The notes below the pieces were generated by a model, which was given only the letters and a program-made list of their open reading frames with translations, was not told the origin of the DNA and made no database searches. Positions 21,444 through 31,800 of a stretch of DNA of 64,000 nt are shown one piece after another (position 1 is the first letter of the stretch; each line of letters begins with the position of its first letter). Source of the stretch: Desmodesmus armatus (Eukaryota; Chlorophyta; Chlorophyceae; Sphaeropleales; Scenedesmaceae); NCBI GenBank assembly GCA_007449985.2, contig VIIQ02000180.1, positions 27,501 to 91,500 on the forward strand, in the 5' to 3' direction. The position numbers and the translations under genes are program-made.

Positions 21444-24230
21444 ATGGGGCCACTAAACGGCATCTGTAAGTCCAAAAGTGCATCTGCACGTTTCAAAGAA
21501 GCGCTGGCTGTCCTCGCGCATCAGCGAAGCGCGTTGCAGCAGCAGCTGGCTGAGCTTGAGGTTGAGAGTTCCTCCCTTGAGGCCCGAAGCAGCCTTATAT
21601 CTTCCTGGCTAGATGTACTCGACCTATTGCAAAAGTCTCAACCGCCTGTTTGGCCAGCAGCAGTAGCTGATGATGAGAATCAGCAACTCCAGCAGGAGCT
21701 GGACACTGTGCGAGCTCTGCTGGAGCCACAGCTGCAGCAAGTCAGCAGCAGCAGCAGGAGCACGAGCACGGCATCGCAGTACGTCAAACCTCCCACGTCG
21801 TCAGCAGAAGCTCCCGGGTCCTCAGACCCCTTGCTGCAAAGCATCGGGCATGATGCAGTTGCACTGTTTCGCGACCTGGCGGCTCGGCCTCTCACTCCGG
21901 GGATTGAAAGTATGACAGTTATGGAGCACCTGGAGCAGCACAAGCAGCTTGCTATGCAGCTGGGGATTCAGCTTATGCAGCTGGAGTGTGTGACTGTCCG
22001 CTCCCACAAGATGAGGGCCCTGGAGAATATCAAGGAGATGTTGACCAGGTGCGGCAGCTGACCCTGCTTATCACTACTCTTTCTTTTTGTTTTCTTTTTC
22101 TGGTAACTTTTCCTTCACAGGGGTGGGTGCATTCATCAATTCACTACAACCGTAACTTTCACAAACAGCATGTGTATGTGTTTATCATGACTCTTGATGA
22201 GGCCGTCACTTGCTGGTGTGCAGCTCGCCCCCCCCCAGTTGCAGTGCTGCATGCATGGTGTGCTGGCAATATACTAGCAGCCATACACCCCTTCTGCCAC
22301 CTGCACCTGCAGTGTCCCTGCGTACCAGATACATTAGTGTGGGTCAAAGAGCACAACATCCTGTACTGTGCTGTGCTGCGCTGTGTTCAGCATGTATCCA
22401 TCTCGCATAGCCCTGTCTCCCCACAACGGAGACCAGAGATGTTATGTGATCCATCTGCTGCGTAAGACAGCATGTGCCTGTACCTTCCTACCTGCTGCCT
22501 CTCTGCCGCAGGCACTACCACGTGATGTGGTCGCTGATCATTGTTGGCAAGCGTGACGTAACGGACGCAACCAAAGTGTTTCACCTGGAGTCAAGCTCCC
22601 TCCTCACACCAGACTCACCTCTCCTGGACAATCAGGTTGGTACAGTCCTGCAGGAAATTACTGTAATCCAATCAAACTATACAGCGATTCAGCAGTCCAA
22701 CAGAAGCAGTAGGTTAGTTTCCCGGCGCCCCAATCCCCTTTACTGGGGCGGCTGATGTACCCAGTCACGTGTGCATGGCCAAGGCTGTAGCACACAAAGG
22801 GGGTGTATGGGTTCACCTCCCATGCCAGTTAGGTCCAGGCACTCGGCACCTCCTGGGTACAGCATGTCAGGTGTCCCTCATCGATGAAGGTTAGCCTGCC
22901 GCCCCAGAAGTCAGGGTAACTCGCCTGAGTTGTGTGGGGCTAGCCGGTGGGGTGTGCGCCCCCTATGGACACTGGAAAAGACACCCAGCAATCTGAAAGA
23001 GAGACAGTAGGTCAAGAAGTGTGTTCCTGTTGTGCAGGCCTCCATTGCCACCACCCTGCTGCCAGTGTACCTCACAGGGATCACTGGACAGACTTCAGCT
23101 GTGAGAGGCCCTGCCGCACCTTTGAAAGCATGCATGGCAAAAGAACTTCGTGTGCATGGATGCATCAATGCCTGCTCTCTTCCTCTGCCTTTCCATCCAC
23201 CCCTACAGGCCTCCATCGCCACCACCCTGCTACCAGCCCTGCAGCTGTCAGAGGCCCAAGAGGACGCAACAGCAGCAGTCATGGAGCTCTGCGAGTCACT
23301 CATGGCTCCCATAAGTGTGGAGATGTCACACATCCAGCAGCAGCTCAACGACTGCATCACACGCAGCAGCGCTGCGTATGATGGCACAAACATTCCTGGC
23401 AGCAGCGGTGGCTGCGACGGCGGCAGCGGGATGGCAGTAGACGATGTGGGTGGCAGCAGCGGCAGCAACTCGGATGCGGACAAAGCAGCAGCTGCGGCGG
23501 CAGGGCGTGTGTCAGGCAACGCGCTGCTTGAGCAGCAGGAGCAACTGGTGTCGCGGTTGAACCTGCTGCTGCGGAAGCAGTACCATGTGGTTGCTGCCAC
23601 GTGTTGCATCTTCCTCAGTGGACTAACGTGGGTGCAGGCAGCAAAGATGGTCGTGTGCAGGTGAGCAGCGGTGTGAGTTCAAAAAAATGACGTTACAAAA
23701 ATGACGTTACGTTGTGACTTAGCAGGAGTGGCTCTGGCTTTCTGTGTAAGCCGCGGGTTTGCTGGCTAGTACTGCAGTATGGGGCGCAGCATCAGCAGCT
23801 GTCCCAGTTACATACGTGGATTGTGCTGTGCTGTGCTGTGCTGTGCTATACTGTACTGCCATGCCCAGCTTTGCACTGTACTGTACCTACAGTTTGCACT
23901 GTACTGCACATGCTGCTGTGCTGCCCGTCCCTCAGGTGGCCCTTGACCGCCAGCATGCAGTACGTTGCCAAGGCTGTCTGGATCACGCAGCAGCAGCGGG
24001 TGCAGCGGCGCCTGGCAAGCCTCGGCCCCGGCGGTGACAGCGTCCCTCATGCACCGTCACGCACCCCGGCTCCTCCTGTGCCTCTGAGAGCACCCGGCAG
24101 CTGTGACCCGTCTGTTGCAGCAGCAGTGCTGGGGCAGTGGGGTACTGGGGAGCATCTCCGCGGCAGCGGCAGCACCGCTGCAGCTGCAGCGGGAGGAGCA
24201 TCAGCGGGGCACAGCAGCGGTTCAGGATGA
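21444..24230 (+). CDS. Coiled-coil protein, four exons, family not recognised
   Basis: Exons 21444-22048, 22512-22635, 23209-23660 and 23936-24230 join in phase (2, 0, 2) to give 491 residues ending in TGA at 24230. Residues ~10-65 form a strong coiled coil (FKEALAVLAHQRSALQQQLA, then SSLEARSSLISSWLDVL), preceded by a short basic stretch (KSKSASARFK). Exon 2 encodes HYHVMWSLIIVGKRDVTDA. Exon 3 encodes helices (ASIATTLLPALQLSEAQEDA, then MELCESLMAPISVEMSH) and a Gly/Ser/Ala linker. Exons 3-4 encode LLRKQYHVVAATC and MQYVAKAVWITQQQRVQRRL. The pattern recalls the many bZIP-derived coiled-coil proteins of green algae. I see no canonical basic DNA-binding region, so no function is given. Confidence 0.65.
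23037..23110 (+). repeat. Ghost (or alternative) copy of exon 3 start in the coiled-coil gene
   Basis: GCAG|GCCTCCATTGCCACCACC here matches ACAG|GCCTCCATCGCCACCACC at the real exon 3 (23209), and CAGCTGTGAGAGGCC matches CAGCTGTCAGAGGCC further on. It carries its own acceptor and a possible donor (GTGAGAG), so it could be spliced as a short alternative exon. It lies 172 bases upstream in the intron. Confidence 0.65.
23822..23847. repeat. (TGTGC)n pentanucleotide repeat in an intron
   Basis: Four to five TGTGC units lie in intron 3 of the coiled-coil gene. Shorter runs of the same unit occur near 22365, 26221, 38495 and 52018. Confidence 0.8.
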
Positions 24231-24484
24231 CACAGTAGCTGCAGCAGTGTGCTGGGGCCTTGGGGTATGTAGGGGAAAGGCAGGACTGCTGCAGCTGCGA
24301 CAGCAGCGGGAGCAGCATCAGGAGGGCGCGGCAGGGTTTCAGAATGACATGGTATCTGCCGGGGAGCAGTGTGCTGAGGCTGTGCGGTGCGGTGAAGCGT
24401 GGCGACAGCGGCAGCAGCACCGCTGCGGCTGCAACAGCAGCGGGGGTCAAGAGGGCACACTTGATGGTGAAGGATGACATTATG
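24112..24484 (+). repeat. ~120-bp tandem repeat, three copies, spanning the stop of the coiled-coil gene
   Basis: Three diverged units start near 24112, 24238 and 24360, each with GCAGTGTGCTGGGG-like and CAGCGGGAG-like blocks and ending in TTCAGRATGACA-like sequence. The first unit encodes the last ~35 residues and the stop; the other two are in the 3' flank. Confidence 0.65.
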
Positions 24485-27279
24485 GGGGAGTGAGTGCTGT
24501 TGGTTGCCAATGGTGCTTGCTGCACAGGCCGATGCAGGGTTGCAGCGCTGAACGTATGCTGGGGCTGCTCATGATGGGGTTGCTCAGAACCTCCAGAGTG
24601 TGAAATGTTGTCCAAGTTGTTTGTGCGCAGGCGTGGACCTGTTGCAATGCAGCACAATCAAGTGAGCCTCAGACAGTGTGTTTGTTCAGGTCTATTTCTG
24701 CCTTCTGATCCCAACAGAAGCACTGGCAACAGCTGCATAATGTGCCTGGTGGTGTGAAGCATATCTTGCTTGTTATCAATGTCAAAGTTGTGAGCGGTTT
24801 GCTTTGGTTTAGCAACAACAAGTGTGTCGTCCCGCAGTACTTGTGCCAAAGCATGGCAGAACGCATGCACTGCTGGGGTGGCTGTTGCAACCTGCAACAG
24901 GGCATTTGCTGGGTCATGGGATGCGTCCTGTAAGGATTAGGCATGTGTTCATGTTGTCTCCTGGTGGTGGTTTGGTGCGACGCAATAGCACCATTCAGAG
25001 GAAAGGGGGTGGGTGGTGGGTTGCTGGGTCTGTCTTTGAGGAGTCTGTCACTGGTTAATTGGTTGGTTGGTTGAAGGAATGCTTCTCCTTTCTCGTCGAC
25101 CACAGCATCCCAATGCAATGCAGAGCTGTGTTGTTGGTGTGGGAGGGATGCTACGTCGTGGGGATACAATGAGGGGATGTGTCTGTATCTTCTTGGTATG
25201 AAGGCTTGGGCTTGTCTGTTGGGTTGATGCATCTTGGGTTGCTTGGGTGGTAAAATATTATGGTGTATTGCAGATGTCGCCAATGATGGCGACATGAAGC
25301 ATCGTATGCAACATTCAAATGTGTGTGGACACCGCATGCTTTCAATGTGGTAGTATGTCTTGACTGCGCTGCATGTCTCAACCTGCTGTACGACAGGCAG
25401 AATATGTGAGAACGCTTGGGCGTGTTACTTGCCATGCTGCTGGCAAGCTAGCAAGGTGATCGCCCTGAGATAGATACCTGTGGGGCTGGGAAGATGCGTG
25501 TTATTGTGGGGAGTTGCATCTGTTATGCTCATCAATTCGAAAGATGAGTGATGGGTGTTAACCGTCACTGCAAGAGGTGGGAGCAGTAGGCTGTGTGTTT
25601 GCAAGCGGGAGAGCATACCTGCTCACCGGTTGTTGGTGATCATCTGGGTGTGCTTGCTGGGGTTTTGGGTCTGCAATGCTGTCCATGCTGTCAGGGGGCC
25701 CGTCCATGACCGCAGGACAGGCGACCTTAAGGTTTTGTTGTGCTGTTGTTCCCAGTGACCCTGAGGTATGGTATTGCTATTGTTCCTAGCACCCCAAGCA
25801 CCACTGCTGCAGCATTTGTTCCTAGCACCCCAAGCACCACTGCTGCAGCAGGCACCAAAACAGGTGTCTTGCCTCTCTCAACACTCTGCCCGGCACCCAC
25901 CTGCACCCTTGTGCACATTATGCATGCGCTTTTTGTGCAGCTGTGAGCTCTCAGGCTTTCACGGTGCATTTCGTCAAGGGTCGCCTGATCTGCTTGGTGC
26001 GTTGCTGTGGTCTGGATGTCTTCCCCTCCCTGTCAAGCTGTCAAAGTATTGTCGGCTATGGTAGCAGCAACAGTATGCTGATCCTCAGGGCCAGTGTGGT
26101 GGTTAACAGCAGCAAACTGGAAGTGGAGGTGTCAACAGTGGTGTTTTTTTCAGTGGTGTTTGATCCTTGCTGAGGTCAATACTCGCGATCATTACTGTGG
26201 AAGTGTTGAATGCAAAGGATGCTGTGCTGTGCTGTGTGCTGTGCTCAGCAAGGCCGTATTTGTGTTTGTCAAGGCTGGCAAGTCGAGCACCACGGGGCTC
26301 AATGCAACAAGCACTGAATATACTATACTGTAGTTCACTGTGGTGGCTATGTCACAGTGACAGGCATTCAAATCAGAGGGAATTTTGTGGCTTGCTGAGC
26401 GCTGCCGCCCTCATAGATGCGTGCCGTAATATGGCTTGCAGCATTTGAGCAGTTGCGGTGGTGGTATTGTTACTTTGCCACCGCCGTTATGGGGACACGA
26501 ATGGGTCACGGATCCGTTTACACCTCTTTGTTTGTGACTGGGTATTTGTCTCTGTCGCCATGCCTACTGTACCTGTGAGGCTAGTGTGGTATGCCACCCT
26601 CTCTATTCTGTTGTTTGCCTGCCGTTACTGTATCTGGTGAGGGATGCTGGCCATGTATCTCAAGGTCATGCGGCTGATGGTGCCTGTCGCCATATCACGT
26701 TTGACACACATGCATGTTGCTGTGATGGCATATGTGGGCTGTTGGTGCTAGTGTGGCTGCCTTTTTGATGATTTGTTGAACACACTGCCTTACGCCTGCC
26801 TGTACTGCAACATGATGCCACGCCAAAACAAATGACGATCTGGTACTGCATTGTTGGCATCTTGCAAGGTGGTATTGCGAGCCGTATGGATAGTGCAGCT
26901 TGAAGCTGCCATTTTGGCTGCAATCATCGCAGTGCAGCACCCTGGAAGCTTTGGCCTCTTGCGCCTATGGTGATGTTGCCTAACACTGGCACGGCCAGCC
27001 CTTGCGGTGTTGAATTTGCTCTCTCTGATGATGCTGCCTAAGCTCAGGCTTGGATGAAAGGGCGGGTGTAGGCCTTCAACGTGCCTGCATAGGGATACGA
27101 AGGACTGGGTGTGCAGCTGTTGGGGTGTCCAGTTGAGTTGGCTCTGCCAAGCTTCTGCAATCCAGCCTGATTTTCTGAGGCTGTGGCGACCTGTGATTGT
27201 GCTTGTTTGAGGCGGAGTTTACATTGTTGTGGGTGTTGCTTGCTATATTGGGTTATTTACTGTTCTGCCGCAGACCGAC
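24485..27279. other. Long spacer, G/T-rich on the plus strand
   Basis: A TGTAA at 24929-24933 may end the coiled-coil transcript. The rest is rich in G and T on the plus strand (TGGGTTG, TTGGTTGG runs at 25010-25070). A plus-strand open frame at 25943-26173 (VKGRLICLVRCCGLDVFPSL) follows a good acceptor (TTTTTGTGCAG), but I find no partner exons. Confidence 0.4.
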
Positions 27280-28200
27280 ATGTCAGACAAGTCGACTGTG
27301 ATGGAATGTTGAAAGGGGGGTGGGTGTGCTTGGTACCGAGGGGGCTTGTGGATGGATTTTGATGGATACTGGGTGGGTGGTTGTGGCAGATCTGCTCTGC
27401 TCTAGAGCATCAATTCACGGCACTGGCAATTGGTTGGAAGGCTGACCAGCAAGTGAGTGAGGTGGTGAGTGGCTTTGACAGCCTTGGAGAGCTTCTGGCA
27501 GCACTGAAGGCTGAGAGTGAGCATGTATCTCTAGCTTGCTTGACTTTGACATTGCCCACTGGGCAGTCAACAAGGGGGCCCAGCTGTCAACAAGGGGTGT
27601 CACCGGGTGACACCGGGTGGTGGGCTGGGCTTAGCAGGACCTGCTGCTGGTCAGCCCTCTTGAAGAGTTCCAACATGTGCCTGCTGCCTGGGTTGCTCGT
27701 ACTGCTGCAGTTGCTAATGTTTGTTGGGGGGGGGACCATGGTTGTTGTGGCTGGATGTGGTTGCTTGCAGCGGTTGTTGACGCTGTGCGCAGCGGCCAAT
27801 GTGTGAGTACATAGGAGGGGTTAGGACCTTTATCGGGGGTGGATGCTGACATGGGCTGGCCTGCCTTTTGTAACCTCTACCAGGTCTGCCTTTTTGACCT
27901 CGCTGATGTCAAGCTGTATCTGTCAAATTCAAGTTGCTGCTCAGTGTTGCAAAGTCTTTCGATTTTCTTGGTGGTGCGTACCAACATACTGGTATAAGGG
28001 CGGTCGCAGGACACAAGTCCCGCTCACCCAGTACCTTGCTGCTGAGTACAAGTGGCGGCCAGCGTTTACCAGGCAAGGCTATCCAGCAAGCTCGACCTTA
28101 TCAACAAGAACGCCTGCACTGAACACACCCAACCATGAATGCATGCCTTTGCGTCATACCACAACCATGAATGCATGCCTTTGTTTCACATCACGGATTT
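27280..28200 (+). CDS. Candidate small multi-exon gene, unknown product
   Basis: Weakly supported. A possible ATG at 27280 (MSDKSTVME) follows a TGCCGCAG acceptor. Segments bounded by AG and GT that stay open in phase 0 are 27390-27524 (ALEHQFTALAIGWKADQQ, then FDSLGELLAALKAESEH) and 27638-27718 (SPLEEFQHVPAAWVARTAAV). A further piece starts at 27771. The final open frame after the CTCTACCAG acceptor near 27883 could end at TAA 27994-27996 or at 28200, depending on the donor used. The pieces read like helical protein and lack the poly-Gln/Ala of the neighbours. Several donors are poor. It may be a decayed gene. Confidence 0.3.
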
Positions 28201-28660
28201 GAGTGTACCCACCATCAGCATGGTTGCTCAGCACCATCACATACCTTCCCCGCTAAGCATACATACTCAAACCCGTAAGCTTGGGCATGCAGGAAAATGG
28301 TGTCCCGCCATGCCCCCACAATTCATCCAACACCACAGCCTTCTAAATCTGCACCCAAACATGACCCGGACATGATAACCACCAGCTCAGCTTTAGCCTG
28401 TCCACACAGCAGCCACTGCTGTAGGGCCGCCGCAGGCCAAGACATGCATCCACCACAGCCCTCAGCTGGGAGACATTCAACACGGCTGCGCCTTGGCCTG
28501 TGCATTGAGCGCATGCCCAACCCCACAAGCGACCACGTTGGGCCCCAAACTGGCTGTAGACCTTGGCTGAATAGGTACTGCATGGCTGTCACCCTCAGCA
28601 CAGCCTGGTCCGCCAACACTCCCTGCCGACTTTCATTCACTGCACAAACCCACCGTGACC

Positions 28661-28670
28661 TGTAATTACA
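28661..28670. terminator. Palindromic TGTAATTACA, poly(A) signal on both strands
   Basis: The ten bases contain TGTAA on each strand. On the minus strand it lies 182 bases after the SHOC1-like stop (28852). On the plus strand it lies downstream of the candidate gene at 27280-28200. Confidence 0.55.
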
Positions 28671-28851
28671 CTGCTGCATCATGTAGGCTGTGTTTGTCTT
28701 GCCATGACCCCGGCAAACAATGACAACATGGAATGCCGCCACCACGGAAACAACCACAGTGCCCCGCACACCCACCCACCACCCAGGGAGCATGCAGCTA
28801 CGTAGGACAGGTTGAGTACATGTACAACCTGCTGAGACTGCTGCATCACAG

Positions 28852-31800
28852 TCACCCCCAGCACAGCTTGGTCTGGTAGCCCCCTTTCCCCCCTTCTTCC
28901 GCTTCACAACCCCACCCTGACCCGCAGCCCCTGGCAGCTTATACTTCAGCTGCTTGCTGGGGTTGCGGTGGGGCATGAAGGCAGGAGCGAACAAGCTGCT
29001 CGTGGTGCTGCCAGCAGGGCCTGAGAAGCCCCTGCCAGGGTTCGAAACCGGCTCCATCGCTGTTGAGTACCCCCCGCCCCTACCAGTGGGCCCCAACATG
29101 CCACCAGCTTCACTGTGACCCCGTGACGCACCTCCCTGCTGACCGTACCCGTAGCTGTTGCCGTAGCCCTGCCTACCTTGGCGCCTGCTGCCACCAGCTG
29201 CCTGAGCTGATGCTGCCTGCTGGCGCCTGGGCGCTGCAATACCCGTCCCTGGAACCCCCATATCCTGCTGGTCATCATATGCATCCTCAAAGTCCTGAGG
29301 CATGCTACCCCGTGACTTCATAGTGCTGTGCTGGCCAGTGGCAAACATGCCACCGCGGCTGGCAGGAGCCTGCTGCCGCCTGCTGCTGCTGGGCTGCTGC
29401 ACGTGCGCTGGCTGCTCAGCAAAGAAATCTCCCTCATCACCAAACATGCCGTCTGCAGTCGGACCCCTGGCAAAACCCTGCCGCTGCTGCCTGTCATCCT
29501 CTCCAAGCCCGGCACCAAACTGCTGCCGCTCAAAGCAGTCTTCCCCATCTGCCAAGGAGTAGTCGTTGTACCCTGCGCCCCAGGGTGCAGCGCCAGCATA
29601 TGCCTGCCCAAAATCATCCACAGCCCCGTCATCATGGCTCACCTCCAAAAAGTCTGCGTGGCCTGCATGAGCCTCCCCACCCCTCGGAAGCTCCCAGGGG
29701 TCAGGCCCATCTGGTGCTGAGTCATGCACCGCATCAGCCCAGGGGTGTCTGCTGCCAGTGCCCTGCCTAGGGCCCAGAGGTACAGCAGCACTGCCCCTGC
29801 CAGGGCCTGGCCGTTGGTACCGCATGGGACCCACCCCAGCATCATGCTGATGATCAGCATACCCTGGCAGCTCCTGCTGACTTTCACCGCCAAGGCGCAA
29901 CCCATACTCATGCCTGCGAGCAGCACCAGCAGCAGCAGCGGAGGCACCGCGCTGCTGGTATGAGTGTGCAGCAGCGTTGCCCGCATGGGGTGCGCGGGCC
30001 CACGCCCCTGTCCCAACAGCACCCCTGTAGGGCGCCGTGTTTCGGTCCCTGGCTGCTTCTGCATCGTGATGGCTGCGGCCGGACCTATCTCTTAGGAAGT
30101 CATCCAGGACTGCTGAGGGGTCAACGTCAAGCCCAAACCCAGCTGCACCATGCCCCTGCTGCTCCTGCTGCTGCTGGTGGTGCTGTTGGCGCAGTCCTGT
30201 CTGTTGAGGGGAGTCCTGCCAAGGCGTGAAATCCTCAACATCCATAGGCAGGGCATTCAGGCCGCCGTCAAAGCCAGGGGCGTCATATGCCTGCTGCTGC
30301 TGCTCTGGCCAGCCCTGCTGCTGCTGCTGCTGCTGCTCTTGCCAGCCCTGCTGCTGCTGCTGCTGCCACAGCGTGGCTGTGTGGTCAGCACCAAACAAGC
30401 CAGCATCGGCAGGCCCCGGGTTCCCATACCCTCCTGCATCATCCTGCTGCTGCTGCCACTGCTGCTGCTGTTGCTCTGATAGCTGCTGCTCACCCGGTGC
30501 ATAGTGCACCCCAGCAGTAGCACCAGCAGGGTAGCAACCTGCTGCCATGTTGTCCTGGTCAAACTGCTGCTGCTGCTGTTGGTGCTGCTGGAAGGCAGCA
30601 CTATCAGGGCCCTGCTGCTGCTGGTGTTGTAGAGGTGACACCTGCAATGCCTCCTGCTGCTCCTGCTGCCGCTGCTGCTGCACACGCTCTGCTACAGCTG
30701 CCGCCTGCACTTGCAGCAGCTCCAGGCTCCTGGGGGCCAGCACAGCCTGCAGGAGGGCATGCTGCTGTGCCTCCCCTGTCAGTGCTAGCTCAAACAAGCT
30801 AGAAAGGTCGGCTCCATGGCTTGCCAGTACTGCTGCACTCAGGGGGTTGAGTGCACAGCAGGTGCTGAGCCGAGCCTCAGCTGCTGTGGGCAGGTCTGAC
30901 AGCCCGGCAGGAGGCTGTAGGCCACCGCTGGTGCTGCTGGTGTGGGATTCGGCTGCAGCAGTGGCAGCATTGGGGGCCCAGAAGCTGCCGGATACTTCTG
31001 TGCAGATGCGCAGGACTGCATCCTGCGTGTTGGCGGCTGAGAAGCAGGTGAGCAGCTGCAGCTTGACCCCTGCAGCTCTGGCCAGGCCGTGCAGGTTGCT
31101 GCTGCTGCGCAGGATGGGCTGCAGGAGGGAGTCACCCAGCTCCAGCAGGATATACACACAGTCGTAGGACATGCTGAGCGCCAGTAGGGCACGAGACAGC
31201 GCCTGCAGGGCAAGGCCGGAGTCCTGCAGGAGCAGGGCCAGCACACCACCACAGACATGTGTCAGCACAATGCATGGGCAGCATCTATCAGCCATGTGAC
31301 AGCACCCGCAGGTCTGAGTCCTGCAAGAGCAGCACCAGGGCAGCCGCACGACATGTGTCAGCACAGCGCATGGGCAGTATTGGTCAGTCATGCGACAGCG
31401 CCTGCAGGGCAAGGCCTGAAGCATGCAAGAGCACTAGCACGGCCCACAGGGCATGTCTCGGGACACCAAACATAACATGTGCCCGTCACGTGCAAATGCA
31501 TGCATGAGCAGCCCTAATTGCTCACAGCGCGGCATCAGCGCCGCACCTCACTCATCACCCATGTCGGCTACGTCACAATGTATGCAGCAACAACCCTGTC
31601 CTGAGCAAACTGGCACCATCACGTGCACGTCACCTGTTAACGCCAGCGATTTTACAACACCCGCACTGTGACCGTGCACTTGCTCACCTGCGGTAGCTTG
31701 CTGTCGTCCATGATGCACAGGCAGGCCCTGGGAGTCAGCACCACATCTACTGCTGAGCCCACAAGTGCTGCGGCACCACCTGCCTGGCCCCCTCTGCTGC

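Noticed and set aside
28323..28851. Extension of the last SHOC1-like frame beyond 28852
   Set aside because: One inserted G at 28880-28884 gives a family-like tail and a stop at 28852; the extension reads as Cys/Trp-rich chance sequence and crosses a TGTAA signal.
30547..31167. 206-codon plus-strand frame opposite the SHOC1-like gene
   Set aside because: It is the complement of a well-supported exon and is made of Cys/Ser runs typical of reversed CAG-rich coding DNA.
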